Positions 1-6,329 of a stretch of 23,369 nt of DNA are shown here, in pieces (positions within the stretch are counted from its first letter, which is position 1; the number at the start of each line of letters is the position of its first letter). Location: assembly GCA_038249115.1 (NCBI GenBank), contig JBBRWQ010000054.1, positions 1-23,369 on the forward strand. Direction: 5' to 3'. The translations under genes were made by a program, and so were the position numbers. Origin of the DNA: UBA4719 sp038249115. GTDB taxonomy: Bacteria > Actinomycetota > Actinomycetes > Actinomycetales > Dermatophilaceae. The notes beneath the pieces were generated by a model that was not told where the DNA came from, made no database searches, and saw nothing but the letters and a program-made list of their open reading frames with translations.

Positions 1-121
1 CCCCATTCAGATAGTTGCGGATGGTCTTTCGGTCTCTCCCCAGATGCCGGGCGATCGCTGAGATCGTCCAACCCTGGCGACGCAATGCGTGCACGTCGAT
101 GTCGTCCTCCCGTGTGAGCAT
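1..121 (-). CDS. istA: IS21-family transposase IstA, N-terminal part (runs off the window)
   Basis: Read on the minus strand, 40 codons are open from an ATG at 121 to the window edge. The product begins MLTREDD and contains a helix-turn-helix (LRRQGWTISAIARHLGRD, then RKTIRNYL). This is the N-terminal DNA-binding segment of IS21-family IstA transposases, which bind the element ends before the DDE domain cuts. The catalytic part lies outside the window. A purine-rich AGGGAG lies about 11 nt upstream. Two terminal-type repeats between this start and the next gene agree with this being one end of the insertion sequence. The family call is fairly firm from the HTH and context; intactness cannot be judged. 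Confidence 0.75.
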   Translation of the reverse strand, partial: MLTREDDIDVHALRRQGWTISAIARHLGRDRKTIRNYLNG

Positions 122-207
122 GAGCGGAGGGGCTCCCTTGAACTGGTAGGCGGTCAGATGCCGCCAGCCTCAAGGGAGTCCCACACAACTCGGCGAAGCC
201 ACGCGGG

Positions 208-243
208 TGGGGAGTTTCAGTGAGCAGGTCTGGGGAGTTTCAG
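208..243. repeat. Paired 13-bp terminal repeats of the IS21-like element
   Basis: TGGGGAGTTTCAG occurs at 208-220 and again at 231-243, identical in all 13 positions. The position between istA and the first chromosomal-looking gene suggests transposase-binding sites at the IS end. Confidence 0.7.
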
Positions 244-603
244 ATGAGCGTCATCACCACTGGGACCTTCGTGCAGGAGTACGAAAAGAAGAAGCCGAAG
301 GGCGGCACAACTATGGCTGGTGTTCCGCACACCGCGCCAGTCACGTTCGCCGAGGGCGAGTTCAATCGCTTCTACCTGCGTGGCCTCTGTGCCCGCATCG
401 TGGCCGAAGGGGGCGGCGAGGTTGAGATCTACCGGGCACGGCACTCAGCAAACGCGCGGAGCGCCTCGGAGGCCCTGATCGGCTCCAAGATCGATGCCGC
501 GGCACTCCTCGCAGATTTGCGGGCGCACGTTGGCGTCGACACCGCCTTGGGGCTGCCGCCGGGCCCAAACTCGGGCCTCAGTGGGCGTCGGATTGTCCCG
601 TAG
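244..603 (+). CDS. Conserved hypothetical protein, 119 aa, next to an IS end
   Basis: The frame has strong third-position GC bias. The product (MSVITTGTFVQEYEKKK..., then GEFNRFYLRGLCARIVAEG, ALIGSKIDAAALLADLR, PGPNSGL) resembles a small uncharacterised protein that I recall from several actinobacteria. No catalytic motif, signal peptide or membrane segment is visible, so I assign no function. ATG 244 is chosen because it opens the homologous-looking part; a GTG at 220 would start inside the IS repeat, and ATG 313 is an alternative. No convincing Shine-Dalgarno precedes 244 because that DNA is the IS end, so the native 5' end or promoter may have been displaced by the insertion. Confidence 0.6.
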   Translation: MSVITTGTFVQEYEKKKPKGGTTMAGVPHTAPVTFAEGEFNRFYLRGLCARIVAEGGGEVEIYRARHSANARSASEALIGSKIDAAALLADLRAHVGVDTALGLPPGPNSGLSGRRIVP

Positions 604-904
604 CGTCTTTTCGAGACCGGCGGGTGCTGCTGACAAGATTGACCTTGTTATCTCAGGATGAGTCAGCGAATGGCCCCGGACCAGATGCGACGTCTGCGTG
701 CGCCTCGTCGGGTTAAGCCCGATTGCGTCGGCTTATTCACCAGCGCCACCCTGCCGGTCGAGAGCGGTGGCGCGTCACGCGGCCTCGACCAACCACCGGC
801 GCGACCCGTAAGAGGAAAGGCCAGCGGCACAGGCTGTGACCCCTGCCGCGCCCTTGGCCGTCACCGCTGCCGGATTGGGTTTCAAGGTGACCTCCAGGCG
901 GTGC
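604..904. other. Non-coding stretch with remnant of an exporter 5' end
   Basis: I find no credible gene here. The right-hand part (867-904 and on to 919) is nearly identical to the start region of the MFS gene at 3035-3087. It keeps a GGAGG-type ribosome site and a few codons (now TTG-initiated, LKPNPA) before diverging. It is the stump of a second MFS copy downstream of the intact regulator. A weak hairpin (TCGGG 708-712, CCCGA 718-722) might terminate the hypothetical gene. Confidence 0.5.
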
Positions 905-919
905 TCATGTCGTCGCCGG
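867..919. repeat. Direct repeat, copy A (regulator 3' end / exporter 5' end)
   Basis: This 53-bp segment matches 3035-3087 at 51 of 53 positions by eye. It spans the end of the winged-helix regulator and the start of the exporter. With the second repeat pair (1481-1591 and 3084-3193) it shows that a regulator-exporter unit was tandemly duplicated and then trimmed. Confidence 0.85.
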
Positions 920-1570
920 TGGGGGTTTGAGGACCGGTTTGTCGGCGAAAGGGAAGGCATGGGTGAACACGAAGACCTGCTCGCGGTCTTTCCCATCCTC
1001 TTGGGCGCCGGAGCTGTCGTCGGCTTTGCGCTGTTGGCGGGAACGCTCACCCCAGGCCGCGATTATGGCGCCGAGTTCGTCGGCCAGCTGCTGGAGTTCC
1101 TCCTGGTTGAGGTACAGCATCGTGTCGGTGGCGATGGCGACATCCGCCCAGCCCGGTCCCCACTGCTCGACCCCGCTGGACTGCCAGCCGTGCAGTCTTT
1201 GGAGCTGACGTGCGACCAGCGCCTGGTTCGCCGAGGCAAGGGCCTCGCGCTGCGCGGGATTCGCCAAGAAGTCCGCCGGTGACCAGCGCACTCCTCCCGG
1301 GATGGCGCGCCACCACCGTTCCCGTTTGTCGCGTCCAGGATCCGGGGCTTCTTCGATGAACCCGTACTCGGCAAGTTCCCTCAGGTGGTAGCTGAGCGAG
1401 CCAGGTGCGCCCTGTACGTACGCGGATAACTTCGCCGCGGTGGCAGGGCCGCCGGTTGTGAGTACTTCGTAGAGCCGCATCCGGATCGGATGGGCGATCG
1501 CTCGCAACGTGCGGGGGTCTGTGATCGAGCCTGTCGTTCTAGGTTCTGTGACCTGCGTCTTCCTCTCCAT
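905..1570 (-). CDS. ArsR-like winged-helix transcriptional regulator
   Basis: The 221-residue product has a winged helix at about residues 20-90: ITDPRTLRAIAHPIRMRLYEVL opens it, PGSLSYHLRELAEYGFIEE is the recognition helix region, then a wing with RERWWRA. This is the helix-turn-helix fold common beside MFS exporters in actinobacteria. The C-terminal half (about 110-190, LYLNQEELQQLADELGAIIAAW) is probably the dimerisation or ligand part. ATG 1570 is chosen because a TATGGT -10 lies 6 nt upstream, predicting a leaderless transcript; TTG 1591 is less likely because it lies in the operator. The stop overlaps a following ATG (ATGA), so it was once coupled to an exporter now reduced to a stump. 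A palindrome in its promoter suggests autoregulation. Its targets are inferred, not shown. Confidence 0.85.
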   Translation of the reverse strand: MERKTQVTEPRTTGSITDPRTLRAIAHPIRMRLYEVLTTGGPATAAKLSAYVQGAPGSLSYHLRELAEYGFIEEAPDPGRDKRERWWRAIPGGVRWSPADFLANPAQREALASANQALVARQLQRLHGWQSSGVEQWGPGWADVAIATDTMLYLNQEELQQLADELGAIIAAWGERSRQQRKADDSSGAQEDGKDREQVFVFTHAFPFADKPVLKPPPATT

Positions 1571-1591
1571 ACCACAACCATAGTTGCGCAA
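1481..1591. repeat. Direct repeat, copy A (regulator 5' end and promoter)
   Basis: This segment, covering the first 30 regulator codons and its promoter, recurs at 3084-3193 with few substitutions and a one-base deletion. The left edge of both copies begins CCGG, the tetranucleotide where the second copy has been joined to the regulator 3' end. Confidence 0.85.
1572..1591 (-). promoter_or_regulatory. Promoter/operator module 1 (regulator)
   Basis: On the minus strand this reads TTGCGCAACTATGGTTGTGG. It contains a TATGGT -10 (1577-1582) six nt before the regulator ATG and part of the perfect 12-bp palindrome AGTTGCGCAACT (1582-1593). Two further copies, each with two mismatches, lie at 3174-3193 (minus) and 3200-3219 (plus). 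Operator function is inferred from the palindrome and recurrence. Confidence 0.7.
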
Positions 1592-1709
1592 CTCGGGTCA
1601 CGAGACAAACCCACGGATCCGGTCCACGCAGCTGCTGCGGCTCACCGATTTGTGCCGCAACCCGGTGACACACGGATCAGCGATTCGTTTTAGATCTTCC
1701 CCGTCAGAC

Positions 1710-3053
1710 TCAAAGGGATGCGATGCGGACGGATCGGATACTCAGGGCGACAAGGGCGACGGCCAGTTCTGCTGCGGCGCAGATGATGAAGGCGGTGGTC
1801 AGGGTGGTGGCTTGGGTAAGTGCGCCAAACAGGGTGTAGGAGACGGGGACCAGACCCAGCGCGGAGAAGGTGACCAGTGCCATCACGCGGCCGAGGTAGG
1901 CGGTGGAGGTGCGAGCCTGGACCAGGCCCAGAAGAAGGGCCGACGCTGGTCCTGAAGTGACACCCAGCGCGGTGTCCGAGGCGACCGCGATGACCAGCGT
2001 GGGACTGGCACCGAGAGCGGCAATACTGAGGCTGCCGGCGGCGACCCAGGTGAGCCCGACTGCGGCGGGGTACCGGTTCGGGCGGTAACGCACGACAGCC
2101 AGGGTTCCGAGGGTGGCGCCGGCGCCGAATCCGGCGATGATGATGCTGAAGCCGCTGGCATGCCAGCCTTGAGCGTTGGCGAGCAGGGCGACGCCGATGT
2201 TCAGGGGCGCAGCAATAGTCAGGTTGAGCATGGTGACCACGAGCAGGATGGGACCCAGGACCCGGTCGGTGGCCGCATAGTGCAGGCCTGCGCGCAGAGA
2301 ACGCCAGGTGCCTTCGGAGTTGCTGTGGTCGGGTTGCTGGTCGCCGGTGACTGCGGTGCGCAGGCGCAGGGCGCGCAGGATCAGCAGGGCGCCGCAGAAC
2401 AGCGCGACGTTGACCGCGGTTGCCAGGGTAAGGCCGCCGGTGGCGACGATGAATCCCCCGAGGGGAGCGCCGGCAATGGTGGCAACCCGTTCGAGGGTCT
2501 GGACGAGGCCCTGACCGGCGGGCAAGGCGTCACGGGCGAGCAGTTGCGGAGGCAATGCCCCAGCCGCGGGCATATGGGCTGCGTCGACCGTGCCGAAGAC
2601 CAGGGCGATGCCGGCGAGCAGCCAAAGATTCGGTTCAATCGCCAAGGTGGCGACGGCTGCGATGGCCATGATGAGGATGCGCAGTCGTTGGCTGATCAGG
2701 GTGACCCGCAGCGCTCCCCACCTGTCGGCGAAGGTACCGCCGAGCAGGATGAGCGCGGCGCGCGGGATGGAGCCGGTGGCCATGACCATCGTTGTCTGCG
2801 TGGGGCTGTCCAGTTGGGTGGCGGCCCACGCAAGAGCCACGAACCAGATTTGGTCGCCGAGCAGAGAGAGGCCAAATCCGCGCAGATAGCGCAGGAAGGA
2901 AGGGTCCCGCCACACACGGGGTGCCGGCGCCTCGGCAGTGGGCTGCTGCCCGGTGATCTTTGCAGAGTCTGATCGATCGTCCACTGTGATCTCGTTCGTC
3001 AGCCGCAGCGGTCGAGCCGTCGGGTCGTTGGCCTCTGCCGGATCGGGTTTCAC
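1710..3053 (-). CDS. MFS exporter (MFS_3 / EntS-like family)
   Basis: The 447-residue protein has about 12 hydrophobic helices and the MFS_3 pattern: RDPSFLRYLRGFGLSLLGDQIW at the start of helix 1, FADRWGALRV in the loop 2-3 position, and ATIAGAPLGGFIVA in the middle. Members export small molecules by proton antiport at the cytoplasmic membrane. I choose GTG 3053 because GGAGG lies 5 nt upstream and the family homology begins soon after. An in-frame ATG at 3251 would add 66 residues that are a translation of the remnant regulator and its promoter, so it is rejected. The GTG overlaps the stop of a 40-codon leader frame (GTGA). Divergent to it is a peptide/radical SAM pair sharing the promoter motif, so export of that product is a reasonable guess; the substrate is unknown. 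Confidence 0.85.
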   Translation of the reverse strand: MKPDPAEANDPTARPLRLTNEITVDDRSDSAKITGQQPTAEAPAPRVWRDPSFLRYLRGFGLSLLGDQIWFVALAWAATQLDSPTQTTMVMATGSIPRAALILLGGTFADRWGALRVTLISQRLRILIMAIAAVATLAIEPNLWLLAGIALVFGTVDAAHMPAAGALPPQLLARDALPAGQGLVQTLERVATIAGAPLGGFIVATGGLTLATAVNVALFCGALLILRALRLRTAVTGDQQPDHSNSEGTWRSLRAGLHYAATDRVLGPILLVVTMLNLTIAAPLNIGVALLANAQGWHASGFSIIIAGFGAGATLGTLAVVRYRPNRYPAAVGLTWVAAGSLSIAALGASPTLVIAVASDTALGVTSGPASALLLGLVQARTSTAYLGRVMALVTFSALGLVPVSYTLFGALTQATTLTTAFIICAAAELAVALVALSIRSVRIASL

Positions 3054-3087
3054 GGTGACCTCCAGGCGGTGCTCATGTCGTCGCCGG
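3035..3087. repeat. Direct repeat, copy B (regulator 3' end / exporter 5' end)
   Basis: Partner of 867-919 (51 of 53 positions identical). It contains the GGAGG (3059-3063) and GTG (3051-3053) of the intact exporter. Confidence 0.85.
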
Positions 3088-3172
3088 ATCGGATGGGCGA
3101 TCGCTCGCAGGGTGCGGGGGTCTGTGATCGAGCCTGTCGTTCTAGGTTCCGTGACCTGCGTCTTCCTTCCAT
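3050..3172 (-). pseudogene. Deleted second copy of the regulator, now a 40-codon leader frame
   Basis: Copy B keeps the regulator start (ATG 3172) and its extreme 3' end, but 565 bp between two CCGG tetranucleotides is missing relative to copy A, and one base is lost just after the ATG (GGAAGG against GGAGAGG). The frame from the ATG therefore reads unrelated residues (MEGRRRS...). It stops at TGA 3050-3052, overlapping the exporter GTG by the GTGA arrangement. It cannot make a regulator. It may still serve as a translated leader coupling ribosomes to the exporter, which is an inference. Confidence 0.75.
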
Positions 3173-3193
3173 ACCACAATGATAGTTGCGCAA
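3084..3193. repeat. Direct repeat, copy B (regulator 5' end and promoter)
   Basis: Partner of 1481-1591. It overlaps the other copy-B repeat by the CCGG at 3084-3087, which marks the deletion junction. Confidence 0.85.
3174..3193 (-). promoter_or_regulatory. Promoter/operator module 2 (leader and exporter)
   Basis: On the minus strand this reads TTGCGCAACTATCATTGTGG, differing from module 1 at two positions inside the -10 (TATCAT for TATGGT). The -10 to ATG spacing of 6 nt is preserved, so a leaderless transcript running through the leader into the exporter is expected. Confidence 0.65.
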
Positions 3194-3199
3194 TCTGTG

Positions 3200-3219
3200 T
3201 TGTGCAAATATGGTTGTGG
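3200..3219 (+). promoter_or_regulatory. Promoter/operator module 3 (peptide and radical SAM operon)
   Basis: This reads TTGTGCAAATATGGTTGTGG on the plus strand and matches module 1 at 18 of 20 positions. The TATGGT -10 is at 3209-3214, predicting a start near 3221 and a leader of roughly 45 nt before the peptide ATG. It lies 6 bp from module 2 in divergent orientation, so one regulator bound here could control both directions. Confidence 0.65.
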
Positions 3220-3265
3220 AGTTGCTCGAAACATGAAGCGTCTACTCCCAACGGAGGTGAACCAC

Positions 3266-3322
3266 ATGACCATCGAGATCTTCGAACTCGCCAAGCGCGA
3301 CGTCTGCGGCATCAAGGGTTGA
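3266..3322 (+). CDS. Candidate 18-residue RiPP precursor peptide
   Basis: The frame encodes MTIEIFELAKRDVCGIKG followed by TGA. It has the best ribosome site in the region: GGAGGTGA at 3253-3260, ending 5 nt before the ATG. The next gene on the strand is a radical SAM protein with a C-terminal cysteine cluster, the enzyme class that modifies short ribosomal peptides. The acidic/hydrophobic N-terminal half could be a recognition leader, and RDVCGIKG, with one Cys and two Gly, a core. A Cys-Gly near a short C-terminus recalls the mycofactocin precursor, but the sequence is not mycofactocin. I do not recognise the family. It would be about as small as PqqA or smaller. Alternatives are a regulatory leader peptide, or a precursor shortened by a frameshift at its end. 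Confidence 0.6.
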   Translation: MTIEIFELAKRDVCGIKG

Positions 3323-3488
3323 CACCCGCAACAGGAACCCGCAGTTCTCCCTAGCCGCGAGGCTGCGGTCTTCTACAGCAAGCAGTGCACCGGCCATCGC
3401 CGTGGTCCCTTTGGAGCCACTTTGGCCGGCGCACTGCGTATCAGGACCAACCCACCGCTCAGGCTCAGGCAGTACAGGAGCAGGACAA

Positions 3489-4718
3489 ATGACCATCACC
3501 GTCGATCCGCGTGCGAGCACCTCCGGACAACGAGGCGACGCCTTGCGACTTCTGCCCGGCCGCGGCGTCTGGTGGGTGGCCTTCGGCGACAAGGTCGCCC
3601 GCCTGCCCCAGCATGCCGTCCGCCAGACCGACGAGGGGTCCGCTCTTGTCGTCGAAGCCAGGGCCTCCCTCGAAGCTCAGAACTTTTTTGCCACCGGATC
3701 GAACACGACCTACGCCGTCACGGTGCTGACCACGACCGCCTGCAACCTGGGATGTTCCTACTGCTTCCAGAACACGGCGCTGCCGGCGGAGGGATCTTGC
3801 GCCCCGCCCCGCATGCCCAAGGCCATTCTCACGCCAGAAGGCGTCGATCACGTGGCTATGTTCGTCGCCGCACAGATGACCAAGTACGACCTGACCGACA
3901 CCAGTTTGCTGCTCTTTGGCGGCGAGCCCCTGCTCAATCCCGATGGGGCGCTCGGCATGCTGCGCGCGCTGACGCCTCTCAGCCTGTCCAATGCGGAGAT
4001 CATCACAAATGGTGTCCCGTTGACCCGTCAGCGCGCCATCGATCTGGCCGATGCTGGCCTTAAGCGGGCCCAAATCACCTTCGATGGCGCGCGCACCAAC
4101 CACGACGCCATCCGGACAACCCGTAACGGTCGCGGCACATACGACACTATTCTCCGCAACGTTTCGACCGCCGCCGAAGCTACGGACCTCAGCTGGCATT
4201 TCCGCATCAACATCTCCCAGCGCAACCTCGACGGTCTGGAAGAGCTCATCGACGACCTCGGGAACGCCGTGCCCTCCGAGCGAACCAGCCTGCACCTTGC
4301 GCTCATCGATGACGTTGGTCTCGGCTACGACAATGGCGTCGGATACAACAACGATCTATGCGACCGCATCCTGGACCTGCACGAACGGGCTATCGGCTAT
4401 GGCATGGTCATCCCGATGTCCAAGTCGCTGACGGCCTGCCCCTACTGCTCAGCTCTTGGCGGCGCCCAGGGCGCCGTCATCAACGCTGACGGCAAGCTGT
4501 ACAGCTGTTGGGAGACCGCCGGCCGCGATGCCAGTTGGATCGTCGGCGACGTCGCCACTGGCTTCCTGCCCGATGAAATCATCCGGGATCGCTGGGTCGC
4601 CTGTGACTTCGACATCAAGTCCCACGGCACCGACAAACAGATTCGCCGATTCTTCGACCGCGTCGACGCCGCCGCCCTTGACGCGATGTACGCGCGCGAA
4701 GACGTTCTCGACGCGTAA
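3489..4718 (+). CDS. Radical SAM peptide maturase with C-terminal SPASM-like cysteine cluster
   Basis: The 409-residue protein carries the radical SAM CxxxCxxC at C85, C89 and C92 (CNLGCSYC), which binds the 4Fe-4S cluster that cleaves S-adenosylmethionine. It also has GGEP at 144-147 (SAM binding), ITNG at 172-175 and ITFDG at 196-200. A C-terminal segment holds C317, C320, C340 (YSCWETAG) and C372. That is fewer Cys than a full seven-Cys SPASM domain, so one auxiliary cluster is likely. Residues 1-75 precede the barrel and may form a small peptide-binding domain, though I cannot prove an RRE fold. ATG 3489 is chosen for its upstream GGAGCAGGA; GTG 3402 would add a low-complexity Ser/Gly stretch. 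It lies 166 bp after the mini-peptide, with no terminator seen. The reaction (thioether, C-C bond or other) is unknown. Confidence 0.88.
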   Translation: MTITVDPRASTSGQRGDALRLLPGRGVWWVAFGDKVARLPQHAVRQTDEGSALVVEARASLEAQNFFATGSNTTYAVTVLTTTACNLGCSYCFQNTALPAEGSCAPPRMPKAILTPEGVDHVAMFVAAQMTKYDLTDTSLLLFGGEPLLNPDGALGMLRALTPLSLSNAEIITNGVPLTRQRAIDLADAGLKRAQITFDGARTNHDAIRTTRNGRGTYDTILRNVSTAAEATDLSWHFRINISQRNLDGLEELIDDLGNAVPSERTSLHLALIDDVGLGYDNGVGYNNDLCDRILDLHERAIGYGMVIPMSKSLTACPYCSALGGAQGAVINADGKLYSCWETAGRDASWIVGDVATGFLPDEIIRDRWVACDFDIKSHGTDKQIRRFFDRVDAAALDAMYAREDVLDA

Positions 4719-4719
4719 C

Positions 4720-5690
4720 CCTGATCGTTCACGAGTCGTGACCTGATACTGGGTCTGGATACGCGGAAGTGCTTGCCGCGTAAGGGAAACTTGGGCTTGC
4801 GAGAGTTCAAATGAACCCGACGAGAGAGGCACTTCGCGGGTGATGGATACGACGTGGTCGACAGGGTTGTCTGTATCTGCTGACGGAACGGGTGTGGTGG
4901 CCCACGCCGGGAGCACCGCGGTGAGGCTGCTAGCGGACCGGACCGGGCTGACCAAGGAACTCTCGAAGGCCACCGCACGGCGTTCGTTTCTGCGGGTGCA
5001 TGACCGGGGCAGCGTCCTGGTCGATGTCGCGGTGCTGCTGCCCGATGGTGGTGAGGCGAGCGCGGACATCGACGTGCTGCGTCACCAGGGCCAGGTGCTG
5101 GGGCCGGTGGCCTCGGCCCCGACGGTGTGGCGGGCCTTGGACGAGCTGACCCCAGCGGCGTTGAGGCGGATCAGGGTGGCTCGCGCCCGGGTCCGTCGGC
5201 ACGTCCGGGCCCACTGCCGGCGCTACCGGCCTCCCAGGTCGCCAACACCGACCTCGACCGGGTCGTGGTCCTGGATGTCGACGCGAACCTGGTCACCACG
5301 CTCAGAACTGGCTGCACCCACGTTTGACGGGGCTACGGCTTCCACCCGTTGTGCGCGTTCGTAGACCACGGCGTCGAACGCACCGGGGAATCCCTGGCCG
5401 TGCTGCTGTGCCCGGGTAACGGCGGGTCCAACACCGCGACCGACCACATCATGGGTCATCACGGACGCCCTGGCCCAGCTGCCGTCGGCCCTCAGGACGC
5501 CGGGCAGGAAGGAAGTTCCTGATCCGCACCGACGCCGCCGGGTGCACCATGACGTGCTGACCTGGATGAGCGGTCAGCGACTGTCGTACTCGGTCGGGTT
5601 CACGTTGCCCCACAACACTTCTGACCTGTTGGGGCTGATCACGGCGGATGTGTGGGCCCTGAGCGCAGCGCCGAGGGCGATCTGATGTCG
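4720..5690. mobile_element. Remnant of an IS1380-family insertion sequence
   Basis: Boundaries are approximate. The left flank holds a near-perfect palindrome (TCACGA 4729-4734, TCGTGA 4736-4741) between CCTGAT and CTGAT repeats. This may be the old IS edge or a host site. The right end is lost: transposase similarity stops near 5665 and the AbiE promoter begins about 60 bp later. Confidence 0.5.
4840..5684 (+). pseudogene. IS1380-family transposase, broken by multiple frameshifts and truncated
   Basis: Successive frames spell IS1380-type transposase pieces in order: VVAHAGSTAVRLLADRTGLT and IDVLRHQGQVLGPVASAPT near the start, VVLDVDANLVTT around 5265, GYGFHPLCAFVDHG around 5332-5372, then LTWMSGQRLSYSVGFTLPHN around 5560-5620. 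Reading them together needs several single-base corrections, and a stop interrupts at 5325-5327. The last recognisable segment (DVWAL) ends near 5665, so the C-terminal third and the right end are missing. The start is taken near GTG 4840/ATG 4843. The remnant separates the radical SAM gene from the AbiE operon and no longer encodes a functional enzyme. Confidence 0.8.
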
Positions 5691-5723
5691 CGCGTGTCGG
5701 GTGACTGGTGTCCGGCGAAGAAG

Positions 5724-5760
5724 TGTGCAATAGTGTGCAGTTATGGTACGGTATTGCACA
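5724..5760. promoter_or_regulatory. Inverted repeat operator of the AbiE operon
   Basis: TGTGCAATA at 5724-5732 and its exact complement TATTGCACA at 5752-5760 form 9-bp arms, the right arm reaching the first base of the abiEi start codon. A third TGTGCA lies between them at 5734-5739. AbiEi antitoxins are known to repress their own operons by binding inverted repeats, so this is the likely autoregulatory site. Confidence 0.7.
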
Positions 5761-6329
5761 TGACTTGGTATGACGACGTGCTGGAGTTAGCCGTCGAGAA
5801 CCACGGTTTCGTGACGGTGGGTGACGCGACCACTGCTGGCATCGATCCGACGGTCTTGCGCAAGTTGGTGGCTGCCGGCCGGTTGGAGCGCACCGCGCAG
5901 GGCGTCTACCGGGTTCCTGCTCTGGCTTCGGGTGCACACGCGCCTTACGCGGAGGCTGTTGCTTGGTCCCGTGGCAGGGGCGTGATCTCGCATGAGTCTG
6001 CGCTCGATCTCCTTCAGCTATGCGACGTCAACCCACCGCTGATCCATCTGACGGTTCCACGCGAGTACGCGCCCCGGCGCCGTGGTGGTGAGCTGTACCG
6101 CGTGTGGCGGCGCAACCTCGCTCCGTCGAGCCTCACCCACTACGACGGTCTGCCGGTGGTACATCCCGCGGCCTCGATCATCGAGTGCCTTGCTTACGGC
6201 ACTGACACGCGGCTGCTGCTTCAGGCCTGCGCGACCGCGCGTCGCGAAGGATATCTGAGCGATGAGGAGATGAGAGTGCTCGAGGCGCGGGTGCAAGTAC
6301 CACGCCGGACGGCGGCACGGTCTCGATGA
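5760..6329 (+). CDS. abiEi: AbiEi-family antitoxin
   Basis: The 189-residue protein begins MTWYDDVLELAVENHGFVTV and has the AbiEi N-terminal winged helix (about 1-55, ending GRLERTAQGVYRV). The C-terminal antitoxin domain includes ISHESALDLLQLCDVNPP, IHLTVPREY and VVHPAASIIECL. Family members neutralise the nucleotidyltransferase toxin AbiEii and repress the operon. ATG 5760 is chosen since homology starts there and an operator overlaps it; an in-frame ATG at 5684 lies in the IS junction. The stop overlaps the toxin start (ATGA at 6326-6329), so translation is coupled. The length is close to usual for the short antitoxins of this group. Confidence 0.9.
   Translation: MTWYDDVLELAVENHGFVTVGDATTAGIDPTVLRKLVAAGRLERTAQGVYRVPALASGAHAPYAEAVAWSRGRGVISHESALDLLQLCDVNPPLIHLTVPREYAPRRRGGELYRVWRRNLAPSSLTHYDGLPVVHPAASIIECLAYGTDTRLLLQACATARREGYLSDEEMRVLEARVQVPRRTAARSR

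Larger units (their letters stand above)
1..243. mobile_element. One end of an IS21-family insertion sequence
   Basis: This stretch combines the istA start with a 13-bp sequence, TGGGGAGTTTCAG, present twice in direct orientation (208-220 and 231-243, 23 bp apart). IS21-family ends are known to carry multiple transposase-binding repeats of this sort. The exact outer boundary and target duplication cannot be fixed without the other end. The inner repeat stops exactly before the ATG at 244, so the end may lie within or just past that codon. Confidence 0.65.

Noticed and set aside
2160..2972. Long plus-strand ORF of 270 codons
   Set aside because: It is antisense to the MFS exporter, with Gly/Gln/Asp-rich composition typical of a shadow frame.
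3054..3251. 66-codon N-terminal extension of the exporter frame to ATG 3251
   Set aside because: It translates the promoter and the deleted regulator copy. GTG 3053 has GGAGG at ideal spacing and matches where exporter homology starts.
3465..4295. Minus-strand ORF of 276 codons
   Set aside because: Antisense to the radical SAM gene, whose motifs are unambiguous; no independent protein features.
4729..4741. Palindrome after the radical SAM gene as a terminator
   Set aside because: The loop is a single base, so it cannot form a hairpin in RNA; it is more likely a DNA site or IS edge.
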